Positions 1-8,446 are shown, numbered from the stretch's first letter. The stretch is DNA of 64,000 nucleotides from Pseudomonas sp. S09G 359 (GCF_002843605.1 NZ_CP025263.1:4121501-4185500); one strand, 5' to 3'. Notes: generated by a model from the sequence alone, not told the origin. Numbers and translations: made by a program.

Positions 1-108
1 GGCTTCGCTGGTGGTGACTTCGACCGGCGCCAATTGCAGGTCTTCGGCATGCACCAGTGAGCTTAACGTCAGGGCGGCAAACAGGAATGGAGGATGGCGC
101 AGCAGCAT
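1..108 (-). CDS. N-terminus of a probable TonB-dependent outer-membrane receptor (partial)
   Basis: The gene begins at the ATG complementary to 106-108 and runs off the left edge. The visible 36 residues start MLLRHPPFLFAALTLSSLVH and continue AEDLQLAPVEVTTSEA. This is a hydrophobic signal peptide with a likely cleavage after VHA, then a short stretch of the LxPVxVT type that commonly precedes the plug domain of TonB-dependent receptors. The family call is an inference from these few residues. Another exported protein is possible. Confidence 0.45.
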   Translation of the reverse strand, partial: MLLRHPPFLFAALTLSSLVHAEDLQLAPVEVTTSEA

Positions 109-348
109 GGGGTGGGTCCTTCGAATTCGGGGGCGTGCCAGGCCGGCCTGGCACGCGAACAGTGATGGGAAGACAGGCACGCTCGCCGGGTCACTCCTTA
201 TTAACGGACCAGACCCTTCCCACAACAGCGTCGGACCGAATTGATTTTGCTAAGTCCAAAATCGCATGACCACATGCAAACTCAGTATTTAAAGAAATAA
301 CCGCCACGCATTACTGTAGAGCCACTGAACACCCATGAGAGCGCCACC

Positions 349-507
349 ATGCAAACATCCGCCACCGTCATCGACTTCACGCTCCACCGCAAACGCCGCC
401 AGGCACGTGCTGCGGCCGAGCTGATGTGGGCGATGTACGCGGCGCGTGCCGGGCTTGCGGTGTTTGCCGCCCAGGCTGCTCTGTCCAGCGATACCCGCCG
501 GGCGTAA
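349..507 (+). CDS. 52-residue hypothetical protein upstream of XRE-cupin regulator
   Basis: This small ORF starts MQTSATVIDFTLHRKRRQAR and ends SSDTRRA. It has strong GC bias at third positions, like neighbouring real genes. It is basic at the N-terminal third and then alanine-rich and amphipathic (residues 18-46). It ends 5 bases before the start of the XRE-cupin gene on the same strand, so the two are probably co-transcribed and translationally close. The upstream sequence has only a weak GAGAG ribosome-binding site. I do not recognise a family. The coding call rests on base use and spacing. Confidence 0.5.
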   Translation: MQTSATVIDFTLHRKRRQARAAAELMWAMYAARAGLAVFAAQAALSSDTRRA

Positions 508-512
508 CGCCG

Positions 513-1139
513 ATGAACTTTCTACACGTGCTCCCGGAACCGCCCGACCCGCTGCCCAAACCCAATACCGACGATGACGTGATCGGCTTGTGCGTCGCGC
601 ACAACCTGCAACGCCTGCGCAGTAAGCGCCACCTTTCACTCGATGGCCTCGCGCGCGCCTGCGGTGTGAGCCGTGCGATGCTGGCGCAGATCGAGTCCGG
701 GCGCAGCGTGCCGTCGATCAAGGTGCTGTGCAAGATTGCCAAAGGCTTGAAGGTGTCGGTGGCGGCGTTCCTGGAGGATCGCGCATTTGAAGGGGTGGAG
801 GTGCTGCCGGCGCAACAGAGCAAGCGCCTGGTGAGTGCCGATGGCGCGTTTATCAGCCGTGCGTTGTTTCCCTACGATACCGCGCGCCAATCCGAATTCT
901 ACGAGATCCGCCTGCGCGCACTGGGCGAGGAAGTTTCCGCAGGCCATGGCCCCGGCATCCAGGAAAACCTAGTGGTGGCCCAGGGTGTCCTGGAGGTCAG
1001 TGTCAACGAGGAGCGCTACCTGCTCTCCACCGGTGACTCGATTCTGTTCTACGCCGACCAGCCCCACCGCTACCGCAACCCGGCGGACAGCGAGGCGGTG
1101 GCCTTTCTGGTGATCACCTACCCCGAACGCCTCGACTGA
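513..1139 (+). CDS. XRE-family transcriptional regulator with C-terminal cupin domain
   Basis: The 208-residue protein has an N-terminal helix-turn-helix of the Cro/C1 (XRE) type at about residues 24-88 (core LSLDGLARACGVSRAMLAQIESG, recognition segment around VSRAMLAQIE). A single cupin_2 domain follows at about 115-205 (GHGPGIQENLVV, later GDSILFYADQPHRY). Members of this architecture act as cytoplasmic DNA-binding regulators that sense a small molecule, often in amino-acid or polyamine metabolism. The effector cannot be read here. The start at 513 was chosen because the HTH begins soon after and the preceding small gene ends at 507. A terminator follows immediately. Confidence 0.88.
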   Translation: MNFLHVLPEPPDPLPKPNTDDDVIGLCVAHNLQRLRSKRHLSLDGLARACGVSRAMLAQIESGRSVPSIKVLCKIAKGLKVSVAAFLEDRAFEGVEVLPAQQSKRLVSADGAFISRALFPYDTARQSEFYEIRLRALGEEVSAGHGPGIQENLVVAQGVLEVSVNEERYLLSTGDSILFYADQPHRYRNPADSEAVAFLVITYPERLD

Positions 1140-1148
1140 AATGCAAAA

Positions 1149-1174
1149 CGCCCCGAATCATCGGGGCGTTTTTT
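1149..1174. terminator. Bidirectional rho-independent terminator
   Basis: A CGCCCC/GGGGCG stem with an eight-base loop is followed on the plus strand by seven Ts and preceded by AAAA. It lies between the convergent XRE-cupin gene and the methionine-rich gene, so it can serve both. Confidence 0.85.
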
Positions 1175-1189
1175 ATTGCGCGGGACCTG

Positions 1190-1693
1190 TCAGCAGGTGC
1201 AGCACATCATCGGCATGCCGTTGCAGCTCATCATCATCGGCATGGCGCAGTCGTTCATCATTTTGTTCATCAGCATGCAGCAGTTGGTCATCATGGCCAT
1301 GCTCATGCCTGGCATCGGCATCATTTTGCACTGCATGCCATCCGCCTGCATCGTGCACTCCATCACGCACTTCATCATCGGCATCTGCATGCCCATCATC
1401 GGCATCATCTGCATGTTCATGCCCGACATCATCGCCATGGCCTCAGCCGACATGCACATCATCGACATGTTGGCGCACTGCATCATCATCGGCATGCCGC
1501 AGTTCATCATCATCGCCATCATTTCGGCGTTGGTCTTGAACTGAGCCATGTCCATACCGGCCGCGGGTTTCATGGTGCACATCATGGCGTCGTCGGCCAT
1601 TTCGCATTTCATGGTGGCCATCATCATCGGCATGCCCATCATCGGCATCATTGGCATGGCGGTGTTCATCGGCATCTGCATTGCATTCATCAT
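1190..1693 (-). CDS. Methionine- and cysteine-rich protein (68 Met, 15 Cys in 167 residues)
   Basis: The product begins MMNAMQMPMNTAMPMMPMMG and is about 41% Met and 9% Cys by hand count, with very few charged residues. A GGAG ribosome-binding site lies 8 bases upstream of the ATG, and a terminator follows the stop, which supports a real gene. There is no signal peptide, so it is probably cytoplasmic. Two halves (about residues 13-83 and 94-167) resemble each other: both begin with an MMPMMGM block, continue through MKC...CTM and end MPMMM-C-N-M-MMC. The Met/Cys clusters suggest soft-metal (copper or silver) binding or an oxidisable Met sink. Neither role is shown. I recall similar short Met-rich hypothetical proteins in Pseudomonas but no assigned function. 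Confidence 0.75.
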   Translation of the reverse strand: MMNAMQMPMNTAMPMMPMMGMPMMMATMKCEMADDAMMCTMKPAAGMDMAQFKTNAEMMAMMMNCGMPMMMQCANMSMMCMSAEAMAMMSGMNMQMMPMMGMQMPMMKCVMECTMQADGMQCKMMPMPGMSMAMMTNCCMLMNKMMNDCAMPMMMSCNGMPMMCCTC

Positions 1694-2015
1694 GTTCGAA
1701 ACTCCGTAATCGACAGGAAATGGCTAAGTTCTGGCGCCGATTCTAAAGACGCCAGGCAGCCGCGCAAGACGGCGGCAGAGCAGCAGGAATGGATGTTGGC
1801 AAACTAGCTTAGTCGATCAACACAGCCGCGCCGGATGCGATGGTTACGAAATAGACGTTATTGCGTTACGCCTATCTGCTTAATACCGAGAATAGACGCA
1901 ATGGATATTCGATCCTGGAATGCCGTCCAATCGGAAGGAAATAAACGATCTAACGAAAGCGGCCCAGTTGGTTATTTGCGCAATGGCAGGACGAATACGC
2001 CAGGCACTTGGCGGT
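1694..2015. other. Intergenic region without a supported gene
   Basis: This stretch of about 320 bases holds the leader and promoter of the methionine-rich gene and the 3' flank of the small gene that ends at 2016. It is more AT-rich from 1800 to 1960. A 66-codon ORF on the plus strand (1835-2035) has no family likeness and overlaps the end of the next gene, so it is not called. Confidence 0.5.
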
Positions 2016-2273
2016 CTACTCCAGCGTCAGCATAAACTCCTGCGCCTCTGACCCCGGGAAAAAACTGAACCCGTACATTTCGTCAGCGCCAAGAATGCCA
2101 CGCAGGGCATCCAGCAACTGCGCCTCTGTCGGTGACTCACGCAACAGCTTGTGCGCAGGTAATAACAGCTCGGCGGGAACGCCCTGGACACTCGCCGCAT
2201 CGATGACGGCGAAGAGGATAAACCGCAGGCGTATTTCGCGATCTGTCGGCCACAGCGTTTTTCGCTTACCCAA
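2016..2273 (-). CDS. Hypothetical 85-residue protein
   Basis: The product starts MGKRKTLWPTDREIRLRFIL and is predicted soluble. It has an N-terminal basic segment, a helical middle (PTEAQLLDALRGILGADEMYG) and an acidic tail. Codon use fits the genome. It lies downstream of, and in the same orientation as, the lipoprotein gene at 2408-3163, separated by about 130 bases. I do not recognise the family. Confidence 0.55.
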   Translation of the reverse strand: MGKRKTLWPTDREIRLRFILFAVIDAASVQGVPAELLLPAHKLLRESPTEAQLLDALRGILGADEMYGFSFFPGSEAQEFMLTLE

Positions 2274-2407
2274 GGTAGGGCCTCATTTTTCCGGAAAAGT
2301 CCGAGGCTATTGCGCACAGAGAGGTGTTTCAAGCGTCGAAATGCAACTTAGGCCGCTTCCTACGCAAGAAACAGAAACAGCACACCGACCGCCTGACATC
2401 GCTACCG

Positions 2408-3163
2408 CTACTGCACCGGCAGGAAATTCATCAGCAGCAGGCTTTGCGCATAATTGAGCCCGATACGCCGGTACCGCTCATCCAGCATCTGGGTCAACAG
2501 GTCGAGGCGCGCAACGATCTTGCCGAACTCGACGGCGAAACTGAGGTTGCTGCCCTCCTCCGAAATCTCATTGGAAAACAACAGCAACACACCATTCGCA
2601 TCCTGGCGCTTGCTGAGCAACCAGGTGGCCTTCTCGATATTGCGCGCGGCATTGCTGACGAACTCTGGGTTGATCGAGTCGGTCATGTAGAACTCGGTAC
2701 GGCCCCCGTGCGCGGTCACCAGCATGCTGCCGATGGCGTAGATAAATGCGCCGACGCGGTCGCCCTTGAACTCCGGGCTGAGCGAGTAACTCAACGCCGC
2801 CAGGTCACGCCGATCGCCAAGCGCAGGCAGGGATCGACGCTGCTCAATGGCTTGGCGAATTTCCCGCGCAGCCGTCACCGCATCTGGATAACCCGACTGG
2901 CGCCATTGGTTGGGGTTACGTAGATAGAGTTTGTTCATCAGCAAATACAGGCTTTGCAAGTTGTCGCGCATGCCCAGGGTCGCCATGCGATCGACGCTGG
3001 TCTGGAAGAACTCATCGGGTTTGCCATTGCTGAACTGCTTGGCAATGTCCTGCCCCTGCTGCTGGGTGCAACCGCCGACACACAGCATTAAGACGACCGC
3101 CAGCAGCATTGGCTGGCCCATCGGACGAAGCTTGAATAAACCTAACGTGCGATCCATCGGCAC
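2408..3163 (-). CDS. Putative lipoprotein, conserved hypothetical
   Basis: The 251-residue product has a hydrophobic stretch (GQPMLLAVVLMLCVGGC) that ends in a lipobox-like VGGC at about residues 29-32. It is probably lipidated and envelope-anchored after signal peptidase II cleavage. The remainder is soluble and mostly helical. An internal start at MGQPM (about residue 15) would give a more usual lipoprotein signal length and may be the true start. No enzymatic motif is visible. I recall similar uncharacterised lipoproteins in Pseudomonas but no function. Confidence 0.7.
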   Translation of the reverse strand: MPMDRTLGLFKLRPMGQPMLLAVVLMLCVGGCTQQQGQDIAKQFSNGKPDEFFQTSVDRMATLGMRDNLQSLYLLMNKLYLRNPNQWRQSGYPDAVTAAREIRQAIEQRRSLPALGDRRDLAALSYSLSPEFKGDRVGAFIYAIGSMLVTAHGGRTEFYMTDSINPEFVSNAARNIEKATWLLSKRQDANGVLLLFSNEISEEGSNLSFAVEFGKIVARLDLLTQMLDERYRRIGLNYAQSLLLMNFLPVQ

Positions 3164-3622
3164 CCGATCTGGTTATTTGGCCCACGCGGGGAATCGGCGG
3201 GGCTGGGACAAACATAGATTGGATAAATGAAAAAAAGTGCAATGGGCCCGGCAGATAGTTGTAAGCAGCGCCTGCAGCGCACTTGAATCGGCGGCAATCG
3301 TGAAAAATTCGTTTAACGGCCTATACTCAATACAACAGCTGCGAGTGTTGTTGACGATCAAGCGCGGTTTTACGTTCCTGTGCAATCGCTTACATCGCCC
3401 GCTGCACACTCACCTGCAGCTGTACACGAGGGTCGCGGCGATGAAACATCCCATTCGAGCTCAGATTTTTGTCCAGATGATTTGCCTGCTTTCGGTGGCT
3501 CAGCTTTTTTGTTGAGGGGGTGAATCACTGCCTTCCAAGTCAGCTACGGTTGTGGCGGCTGTAAGGTATTGCCTGCTGCTGGAAAATCCATCCACTGCCA
3601 CCTCCCCTTCAAGCGGTTGTCG
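3164..3622. other. Gene-poor intergenic region
   Basis: About 460 bases separate two leftward genes. The only candidate is a 24-codon plus-strand ORF at 3441-3515 (MKHPIRAQIFVQMICLLSVA...), preceded by GAGGG eight bases before its ATG. It is hydrophobic and could be a small membrane peptide, but nothing else supports it. Confidence 0.4.
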
Positions 3623-3991
3623 TCAGCCACGCTCAGGCGTGAGGGCTAATACCCGGCGGCTAAACAGCGGCAAATACGCCAAACCCACCACATCAAAAAA
3701 AACCCACCCCCGAGTCCTCACTGAAAAAGCCTGAACGGCTTCGCCCGGGGACACTTCAAGCGCCTTGCTGATCGAAAGGAACGCATCAGACTGTCGCCCG
3801 GTGCTAGGCGCATACCTGGAGTCAAGCAGGCCGACCTGCAACGTACCGCAAACGTCTGGAAGACTCAGGGGCAAGGTCTCGCCAGTTGCCAGGTGACCTA
3901 CAACCGTACCGTCAAAGAGAATGGCGAGTGGGATACTCCGGCCGTAGGCATTTTCGAAAAAACCGTTCTTTCGATGAATCGTGATTTCCAT
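3623..3991 (-). CDS. Hypothetical 122-residue protein
   Basis: The start at 3991 (MEITIHRKNGFFENAYGRSI) is chosen because AAGGA lies 6 bases upstream. A longer reading from 4030 lacks this. The sequence is rich in beta-forming residues (IPLAILFDGTVVGHLATGET, LQVGLLDSRYAPS), with a hydrophobic segment near the C-terminus (RGWVFFDVVGLAYLPLF) that could be a membrane contact. The N-terminal two thirds look like a small beta-sandwich. I do not recognise the family. Confidence 0.6.
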   Translation of the reverse strand: MEITIHRKNGFFENAYGRSIPLAILFDGTVVGHLATGETLPLSLPDVCGTLQVGLLDSRYAPSTGRQSDAFLSISKALEVSPGEAVQAFSVRTRGWVFFDVVGLAYLPLFSRRVLALTPERG

Positions 3992-4345
3992 AAGCCGTCC
4001 TTGCGCTGCTGAGCACAAAGCGTAGCGCACCGTTTGACACCTCGCCGGCCCAACTGCGGGAACGCGTTGGTGGCTTCGAAAAGCCGTGTCTGCGGATTAA
4101 CCAAGGAATTGGATTGCCGGGCAAGTCATACGACCTCTTAACTTTTATCGACCGAGTCACAACTATTCACCCCGGACGATCCATCAATAAATTCTCCTTT
4201 AAAACCCTCTCCATCAAAGATTATTCGGGCGCACTTGCTTGCCCCTTCAGCCCAAACACGCTACAAATCTCACCAGCATGTTGTACGACAACATAAAAAT
4301 AAATTGCCCTCCTCGATGATGGCACTCACCGCCCGAGCTCACGCC

Positions 4346-5287
4346 ATGACTGCCCCTGCCGCCACTCAAACCACCCCCGCCCTGTTCTCTCGCCACATCG
4401 CCGTGTTGATTCTGCTGTGCATGGGCTGCGCCTTCGCAGGCAACCACATCGCCGCTCGCGTCGCCTTCGATGATGGCGCCGGTGTGCTACTGGCTATCCT
4501 GATGCGCTCAGGTGGCACCTTGTTGGTACTCACCGTTTTGGTGCTATGGCAACGCCAACGTCTGCGCCTGCCGCCCGGTGCCTGGCGCTGGCAACTGTTG
4601 CTGGGCCTGCTCATCGCCACCCAAAGCCTGTGCCTCTACTCCGCCGTCGCCCGCGTTCCGGTCGCGCTGGCACTGTTGGTGGCCAACGTGTTCCCGATCT
4701 TGCTGGCACTGCTCACCTGGGCCTTGGGCGGCCCGCGTCCCACGGCGCGCACCGCCCTGTTGATGGGCCTGATTCTGGTCGGCCTGGTGTTTGTGCTGGA
4801 CGTACCCGGCCGCCTGGCCAGCAACAGCAGCATCGGCCCGCAATGGCTGCTCGGCGTCACCCTCGCCTTCTGCGCCGCCTTTGTATTCGCCTGCGCGCTG
4901 TGGATCACCGACCATAAGTTGTCGCAGGTGCGCGGGTCCGTGCGCAGCCTGCTGACCATCTTCATCGTGTTCAGCAGCGTCAACCTCGCCGGCTTGAGCG
5001 GCGCCCTTACCGATGGCCTGAACCTGCCGGCAACCACGACCGGCTGGCTGGCACTCGCCACGCTGGTCGTGCTCTACGGCACCGGTTTTATCGTGCTGTT
5101 CATTTCGGCACCGCGCCTGGATATGCCGCGAAATGCGCCGGTGATGAACATTGAGCCACTGGTGACCTTGCTGCTGGGCTGGATCGTGCTCGATCAACTC
5201 CTCAGCGCCGGGCAGATAGTGGGCGGCGTCATCGTGGTGACGGGAATTGTGCTGCTGACTTATCGCAAGTCTGCTCGAGCGCAATAA
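4346..5287 (+). CDS. EamA/DMT-family transporter
   Basis: The 313-residue product has ten hydrophobic segments arranged as two EamA repeats (about residues 15-145 and 165-300), the usual size and layout of drug/metabolite exporters in the inner membrane. Recognisable features are CAFAGNHIAARVAF in TM1 and the second-repeat NIEPLVTLLLGWIVLDQ motif near the end. The start MTAPAATQTTP is a choice. Earlier in-frame ATGs at 4316 and 4319 exist, and none has a clear ribosome-binding site. The substrate is unknown. The MHS transporter follows 145 bases downstream on the same strand. Confidence 0.85.
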   Translation: MTAPAATQTTPALFSRHIAVLILLCMGCAFAGNHIAARVAFDDGAGVLLAILMRSGGTLLVLTVLVLWQRQRLRLPPGAWRWQLLLGLLIATQSLCLYSAVARVPVALALLVANVFPILLALLTWALGGPRPTARTALLMGLILVGLVFVLDVPGRLASNSSIGPQWLLGVTLAFCAAFVFACALWITDHKLSQVRGSVRSLLTIFIVFSSVNLAGLSGALTDGLNLPATTTGWLALATLVVLYGTGFIVLFISAPRLDMPRNAPVMNIEPLVTLLLGWIVLDQLLSAGQIVGGVIVVTGIVLLTYRKSARAQ

Positions 5288-5431
5288 AACCACGCTTCAC
5301 CTGGCTCAATTCCTGCTTCTTCCCCTCCCATCCAGTCGTTACTGACTACGCGGGCGACTCTTTTGAACCCTGTCGCCCAGCGCCCTCCTCCGATAATCAA
5401 GCATCCCCTACCCCTCCCGAGGCCTTCCCCC

Positions 5432-6781
5432 ATGACGAGCCCATCCACCGCACAGGTCAGCCCCCAAACATTGCGAAAGGTCATCATCGCCGCCGGCATC
5501 GGTAACTTCGTCGAGTGGTTTGACTTCGCCGTCTACGGTTTCCTCGCCACCACCATCGCCCAACAGTTTTTCCCCAGTGGCGACGCCAGCGCCGCCCTGC
5601 TGAAAACCTTCGCCGTATTCGCCGTAGCCTTCGCCTTCCGACCCCTGGGTGGCATTTTCTTCGGCATGCTCGGCGACCGCATCGGTCGCAAACGCACCCT
5701 GGCCATGACGATCCTGCTGATGGCCGGCGCCACCACGCTGATCGGCCTGCTCCCCACCTACGCCGCCATCGGCGTAACGGCACCGATTCTGTTATCGCTG
5801 ATCCGCTGCGCCCAGGGCTTCTCTGCCGGCGGCGAATACGCCGGTGCCTGCGCGTACCTGATGGAGCACGCGCCCAGTGACAAACGCGCCTGGTACGGCA
5901 GCTTCGTACCGGTGTCGACGTTCTCCGCCTTCGCCGCCGCCGCGGTGGTGGCGTACGCGCTGGAAGCGTCGCTGTCCGCCGAGGCAATGGGCAGCTGGGG
6001 CTGGCGCCTGCCGTTCCTGATCGCTGCGCCGCTGGGCCTGGTGGGCCTTTACCTGCGCTGGAAGCTGGACGAGACGCCAGCCTTCCAGGCCGTGAAACAA
6101 GAGCACGCGGTCGCCCACTCGCCCCTCAAGGAAACCTTGCGCAACCATGGTGCAGCAATCTGCTGCCTGGGCGCTTTTGTGTCGCTGACAGCACTGTCGT
6201 TTTATATGTTCACAACCTACTTCGCGACGTACCTGCAAGTAGCGGGTGGGTTGAGCCGCGCGGTGGCGTTGCTGGTGTCGCTGATCGCATTGATTTTCGC
6301 CGCAGCGATTTGCCCGCTGGCCGGGCTGTATTCGGATCGAGTCGGCCGTCGGGTCACGGTGATGACGGCGTGCGTGTTGTTGATGGTAGTGGTGTACCCG
6401 TCGTTCCTGATGGCCAGTTCCGGTTCGTTCGCAGCGTCGATTGTCGGCGTGATGCTATTGGCGGTGGGCGCGGTGTTGTGTGGGGTGGTCACGGCGGCGT
6501 TGCTCTCGGAGACCTTCCCGACCCGCACGCGGTACACCGCCTCGGCGATCACTTACAACATGGCCTATACGATCTTCGGCGGCACCGCACCGTTGATGGC
6601 AACGTGGTTGATCAGCACCACGGGCAGCAACCTGTCACCGGCGTTTTACCTGATTGCGGTGGCGTTGCTGGCGTTGGCGGGTGGGCTGGCGCTGCCGGAG
6701 ACGTCGAGGATTTCGTTGCATGCTGTGGGCGCCGACGAGAACGGCATAAGCACCTCAGGCCGCGTGTTGGAGCATCCATAA
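5432..6781 (+). CDS. MFS transporter, metabolite:H+ symporter (MHS) type
   Basis: The 449-residue product has twelve predicted membrane segments. It carries the MHS signatures: AGIGNFVEWFDFAVYG in TM1, the RPLGGIFFGMLGDRIGRKRT loop 2-3 motif, GGEYAGA in TM5, and a second DRVGRR loop. MHS members take up osmolytes, dicarboxylates or aromatic acids with protons. The substrate here cannot be told. The start at 5432 (MTSPSTAQVS) lies just before the first conserved block. A 23-residue upstream extension is proline-rich and unlikely. No catabolic genes adjoin it. Confidence 0.87.
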   Translation: MTSPSTAQVSPQTLRKVIIAAGIGNFVEWFDFAVYGFLATTIAQQFFPSGDASAALLKTFAVFAVAFAFRPLGGIFFGMLGDRIGRKRTLAMTILLMAGATTLIGLLPTYAAIGVTAPILLSLIRCAQGFSAGGEYAGACAYLMEHAPSDKRAWYGSFVPVSTFSAFAAAAVVAYALEASLSAEAMGSWGWRLPFLIAAPLGLVGLYLRWKLDETPAFQAVKQEHAVAHSPLKETLRNHGAAICCLGAFVSLTALSFYMFTTYFATYLQVAGGLSRAVALLVSLIALIFAAAICPLAGLYSDRVGRRVTVMTACVLLMVVVYPSFLMASSGSFAASIVGVMLLAVGAVLCGVVTAALLSETFPTRTRYTASAITYNMAYTIFGGTAPLMATWLISTTGSNLSPAFYLIAVALLALAGGLALPETSRISLHAVGADENGISTSGRVLEHP

Positions 6782-6791
6782 CCCCGGCGTT

Positions 6792-7781
6792 TCAGCCGTG
6801 TTTTGCGCTGCTTGACTCAGCCCCCAGCGCCTGCAGTTTTTGCTCGATGTAATCGATCTGCCCAACGTCGTCGGGGTCAACCTGCCGAGCAATTTGAACG
6901 GCTTTGGTATAGGCGACACGCGCTTTAGCGGTGTCGCCTTCGGCCTCGTAAATCTCCCCCAGGTTGTAATAACGCAGCAGCACTTTAGGGTGCTGTTCGC
7001 CGAACGTTGCGATGTCACTCTTGAGTGCCTGAGTCATCAAGACTTCGGCCTTGTCGTATTGCCCCAGGCTGCGATAAAGCTCGCCGATGTTGTTCCAGCG
7101 AATGGCGACGGTCGGATGCGCGGGGCCAAAAGCGGCCATGTCGATATCCAGTGCCTTTTGGTAGAACGACAGCGCGGTCGCATAGTTTTTCTGAAGGTCG
7201 TAGACACGGCCAAGGTTGTTGAGCGCGACGGCAACCGAAGGGTCTCTGTCACCCAGCAGGCGCATTCTCAGCTCGAGGTTTTTGCGCAGATTAACGAAGG
7301 CCTCGTCATAGCGGCCCAATCGGCCCAACGAAGTACCCAGGTTGTTGTAGCTATCGGCGGTTTGCAGGTCATCTTCGCCGACTTCCGAAATGCGCATTTT
7401 CAAGGACTTTTCGTAATAGCCCAGCGCTTCCTCGGGATTGCGTCGCCGCTCGTTGAAATAGCCGAGGTTGTTCCAGTATTTTGCCTGCTGAAGAACCGTT
7501 GCCTGGCCATCCTTGCCCGCCACTTGAAGCGCCTGGGTGACCAGCCGTATCGCCTCGCGGTCATTGCCCAGGGCTGATACTGCCAGCGCCTTGACATTCA
7601 AGGTCTCGGTGTCTGTTGCGTGCACTTCAAGCACGCGATCGGCCTCCTCGATCGACGCCTGGTATTTGCTCGCTTGGTACAGGCTTTCGGCTTTGTCACT
7701 CGGCAGGGGCGTGGCTGCGGCGGATAGCACGGTGAAGAGCAAGGGCAGAGGGAGCAGGGCTTTCAGTCCGTGGAGGCGCAT
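6792..7781 (-). CDS. Exported tetratricopeptide-repeat protein
   Basis: The 329-residue product starts MRLHGLKALLPLPLLFTVLS with a signal peptide cleaved around residue 24. The chosen ATG has AAGGA five bases upstream. From residue 30 on it is a run of TPRs, including three or four 42-residue kinesin-light-chain-type repeats (xxxLNNLGxxYxxxxxYxxAxxxYxxALxI). It probably acts as a periplasmic protein-protein scaffold. Its partner is unknown, and neighbouring genes give no clue. Confidence 0.8.
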   Translation of the reverse strand: MRLHGLKALLPLPLLFTVLSAAATPLPSDKAESLYQASKYQASIEEADRVLEVHATDTETLNVKALAVSALGNDREAIRLVTQALQVAGKDGQATVLQQAKYWNNLGYFNERRRNPEEALGYYEKSLKMRISEVGEDDLQTADSYNNLGTSLGRLGRYDEAFVNLRKNLELRMRLLGDRDPSVAVALNNLGRVYDLQKNYATALSFYQKALDIDMAAFGPAHPTVAIRWNNIGELYRSLGQYDKAEVLMTQALKSDIATFGEQHPKVLLRYYNLGEIYEAEGDTAKARVAYTKAVQIARQVDPDDVGQIDYIEQKLQALGAESSSAKHG

Positions 7782-7848
7782 GGCAGTCCTTTTGGGGGGT
7801 GAGCAATGACGGAAGTTGATTCGATCTCTGCCAGATGATGATCCGGAT

Positions 7849-8103
7849 ATGGACGCAGAGCAAAGGCGGATAGAGCCCAGAGTGGCAAATCGTTCATCCC
7901 GGGCAGGTCGCGTTAGCAAAAACGCGGCGGCTGAGCTCTCCGCAAGAGCGGTATCCCAGATGCTCAGGGAGGCGATTTTCGGTCGAAGCGTCATGAGTAA
8001 GGTGGGTCATGAATCGTGGGATGAGATTCATGCTGGCCACTTCTACGTCAGTGTCGACGATTGGAAGATGTCGATATACAACAACTGCGATCAGCTCGAC
8101 TAA
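7849..8103 (+). pseudogene. Possible truncated member of a small Pseudomonas-specific protein family
   Basis: In frame, the segment ELSARAVSQMLREAIFG followed by SWDEIHAGHFYVSVDDW and MSIYNNCDQLD resembles small Pseudomonas proteins (I recall them as DUF7693-like) that read LTAREVxQxLREVALG ... SWxxIYAGHxxVxVEGWxLxxFNDCDxLDYC. Here a TAA follows CDQLD, where the family usually continues for about 40 residues. The gene therefore looks truncated or frameshifted. The start at 7849 is arbitrary. Homology is from memory and needs a search. Confidence 0.4.
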
Positions 8104-8197
8104 GGCAAACAATGGCCCTCGCACTTTCCAGACAGGGCGTCATAGAGAGTACGAGGACAGGATTCGGGAAAAGCTACTGACTTTTCCCCCTCCCCGT

Positions 8198-8446
8198 TCA
8201 GCGGCGAAAGAGACGGTCTAGAACCAGCAGAGCAACTGCCCCAATCGCGATTGCGGCCACTGGCTTTTCTTTAACGAACGCAGATACGCTGTCCAGCGCA
8301 TCGCCATAGGTTTGCGTCAACTGACCAGCAGCTTGGCGCCCGGCACCTTCAGCTTCCAGCTTCGAATCACCAAACAGTTTACCGACTGCGCTCTGCGCTT
8401 TGCCGGCAACCTTTTCTACGACGCCTTCTACCTGTTCGCTCTTCAT
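8198..8446 (-). CDS. CsbD-like stress-response protein with C-terminal membrane segment
   Basis: The 82-residue product starts MKSEQVEGVVEKVAGKAQSA, which is the CsbD-type repeat pattern (KxxGxxxKxxGKxQ), with G-rich helical spacing. It ends in a hydrophobic helix AAIAIGAVALLVLDRLFRR that would anchor it in the inner membrane, as in the DUF883/ElaB-like group. CsbD proteins are abundant general-stress proteins of unclear mechanism. No operon partner is seen. Confidence 0.75.
   Translation of the reverse strand: MKSEQVEGVVEKVAGKAQSAVGKLFGDSKLEAEGAGRQAAGQLTQTYGDALDSVSAFVKEKPVAAIAIGAVALLVLDRLFRR

Noticed and set aside
1141..1544. Ser/Cys-rich and Ile/Met-rich ORFs on the plus strand opposite the Met-rich gene
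   Set aside because: They mirror the repeated CAT codons of the minus-strand gene. They have no ribosome-binding site, and their composition is explained entirely by the complement of Met codons.
1835..2035. 66-codon ORF on the plus strand
   Set aside because: No ribosome-binding site, poor composition, and overlap with the 3' end of a better gene on the other strand.
3441..3515. 24-codon hydrophobic ORF
   Set aside because: It has a weak GAGGG eight bases upstream and no other support. It is kept only as a note in the intergenic entry.
8009..8221. A 70-codon ORF in the second frame over the degenerate small-protein gene
   Set aside because: Only its later half could be a shifted continuation of the family; as a gene of its own it has no ribosome-binding site or family match.
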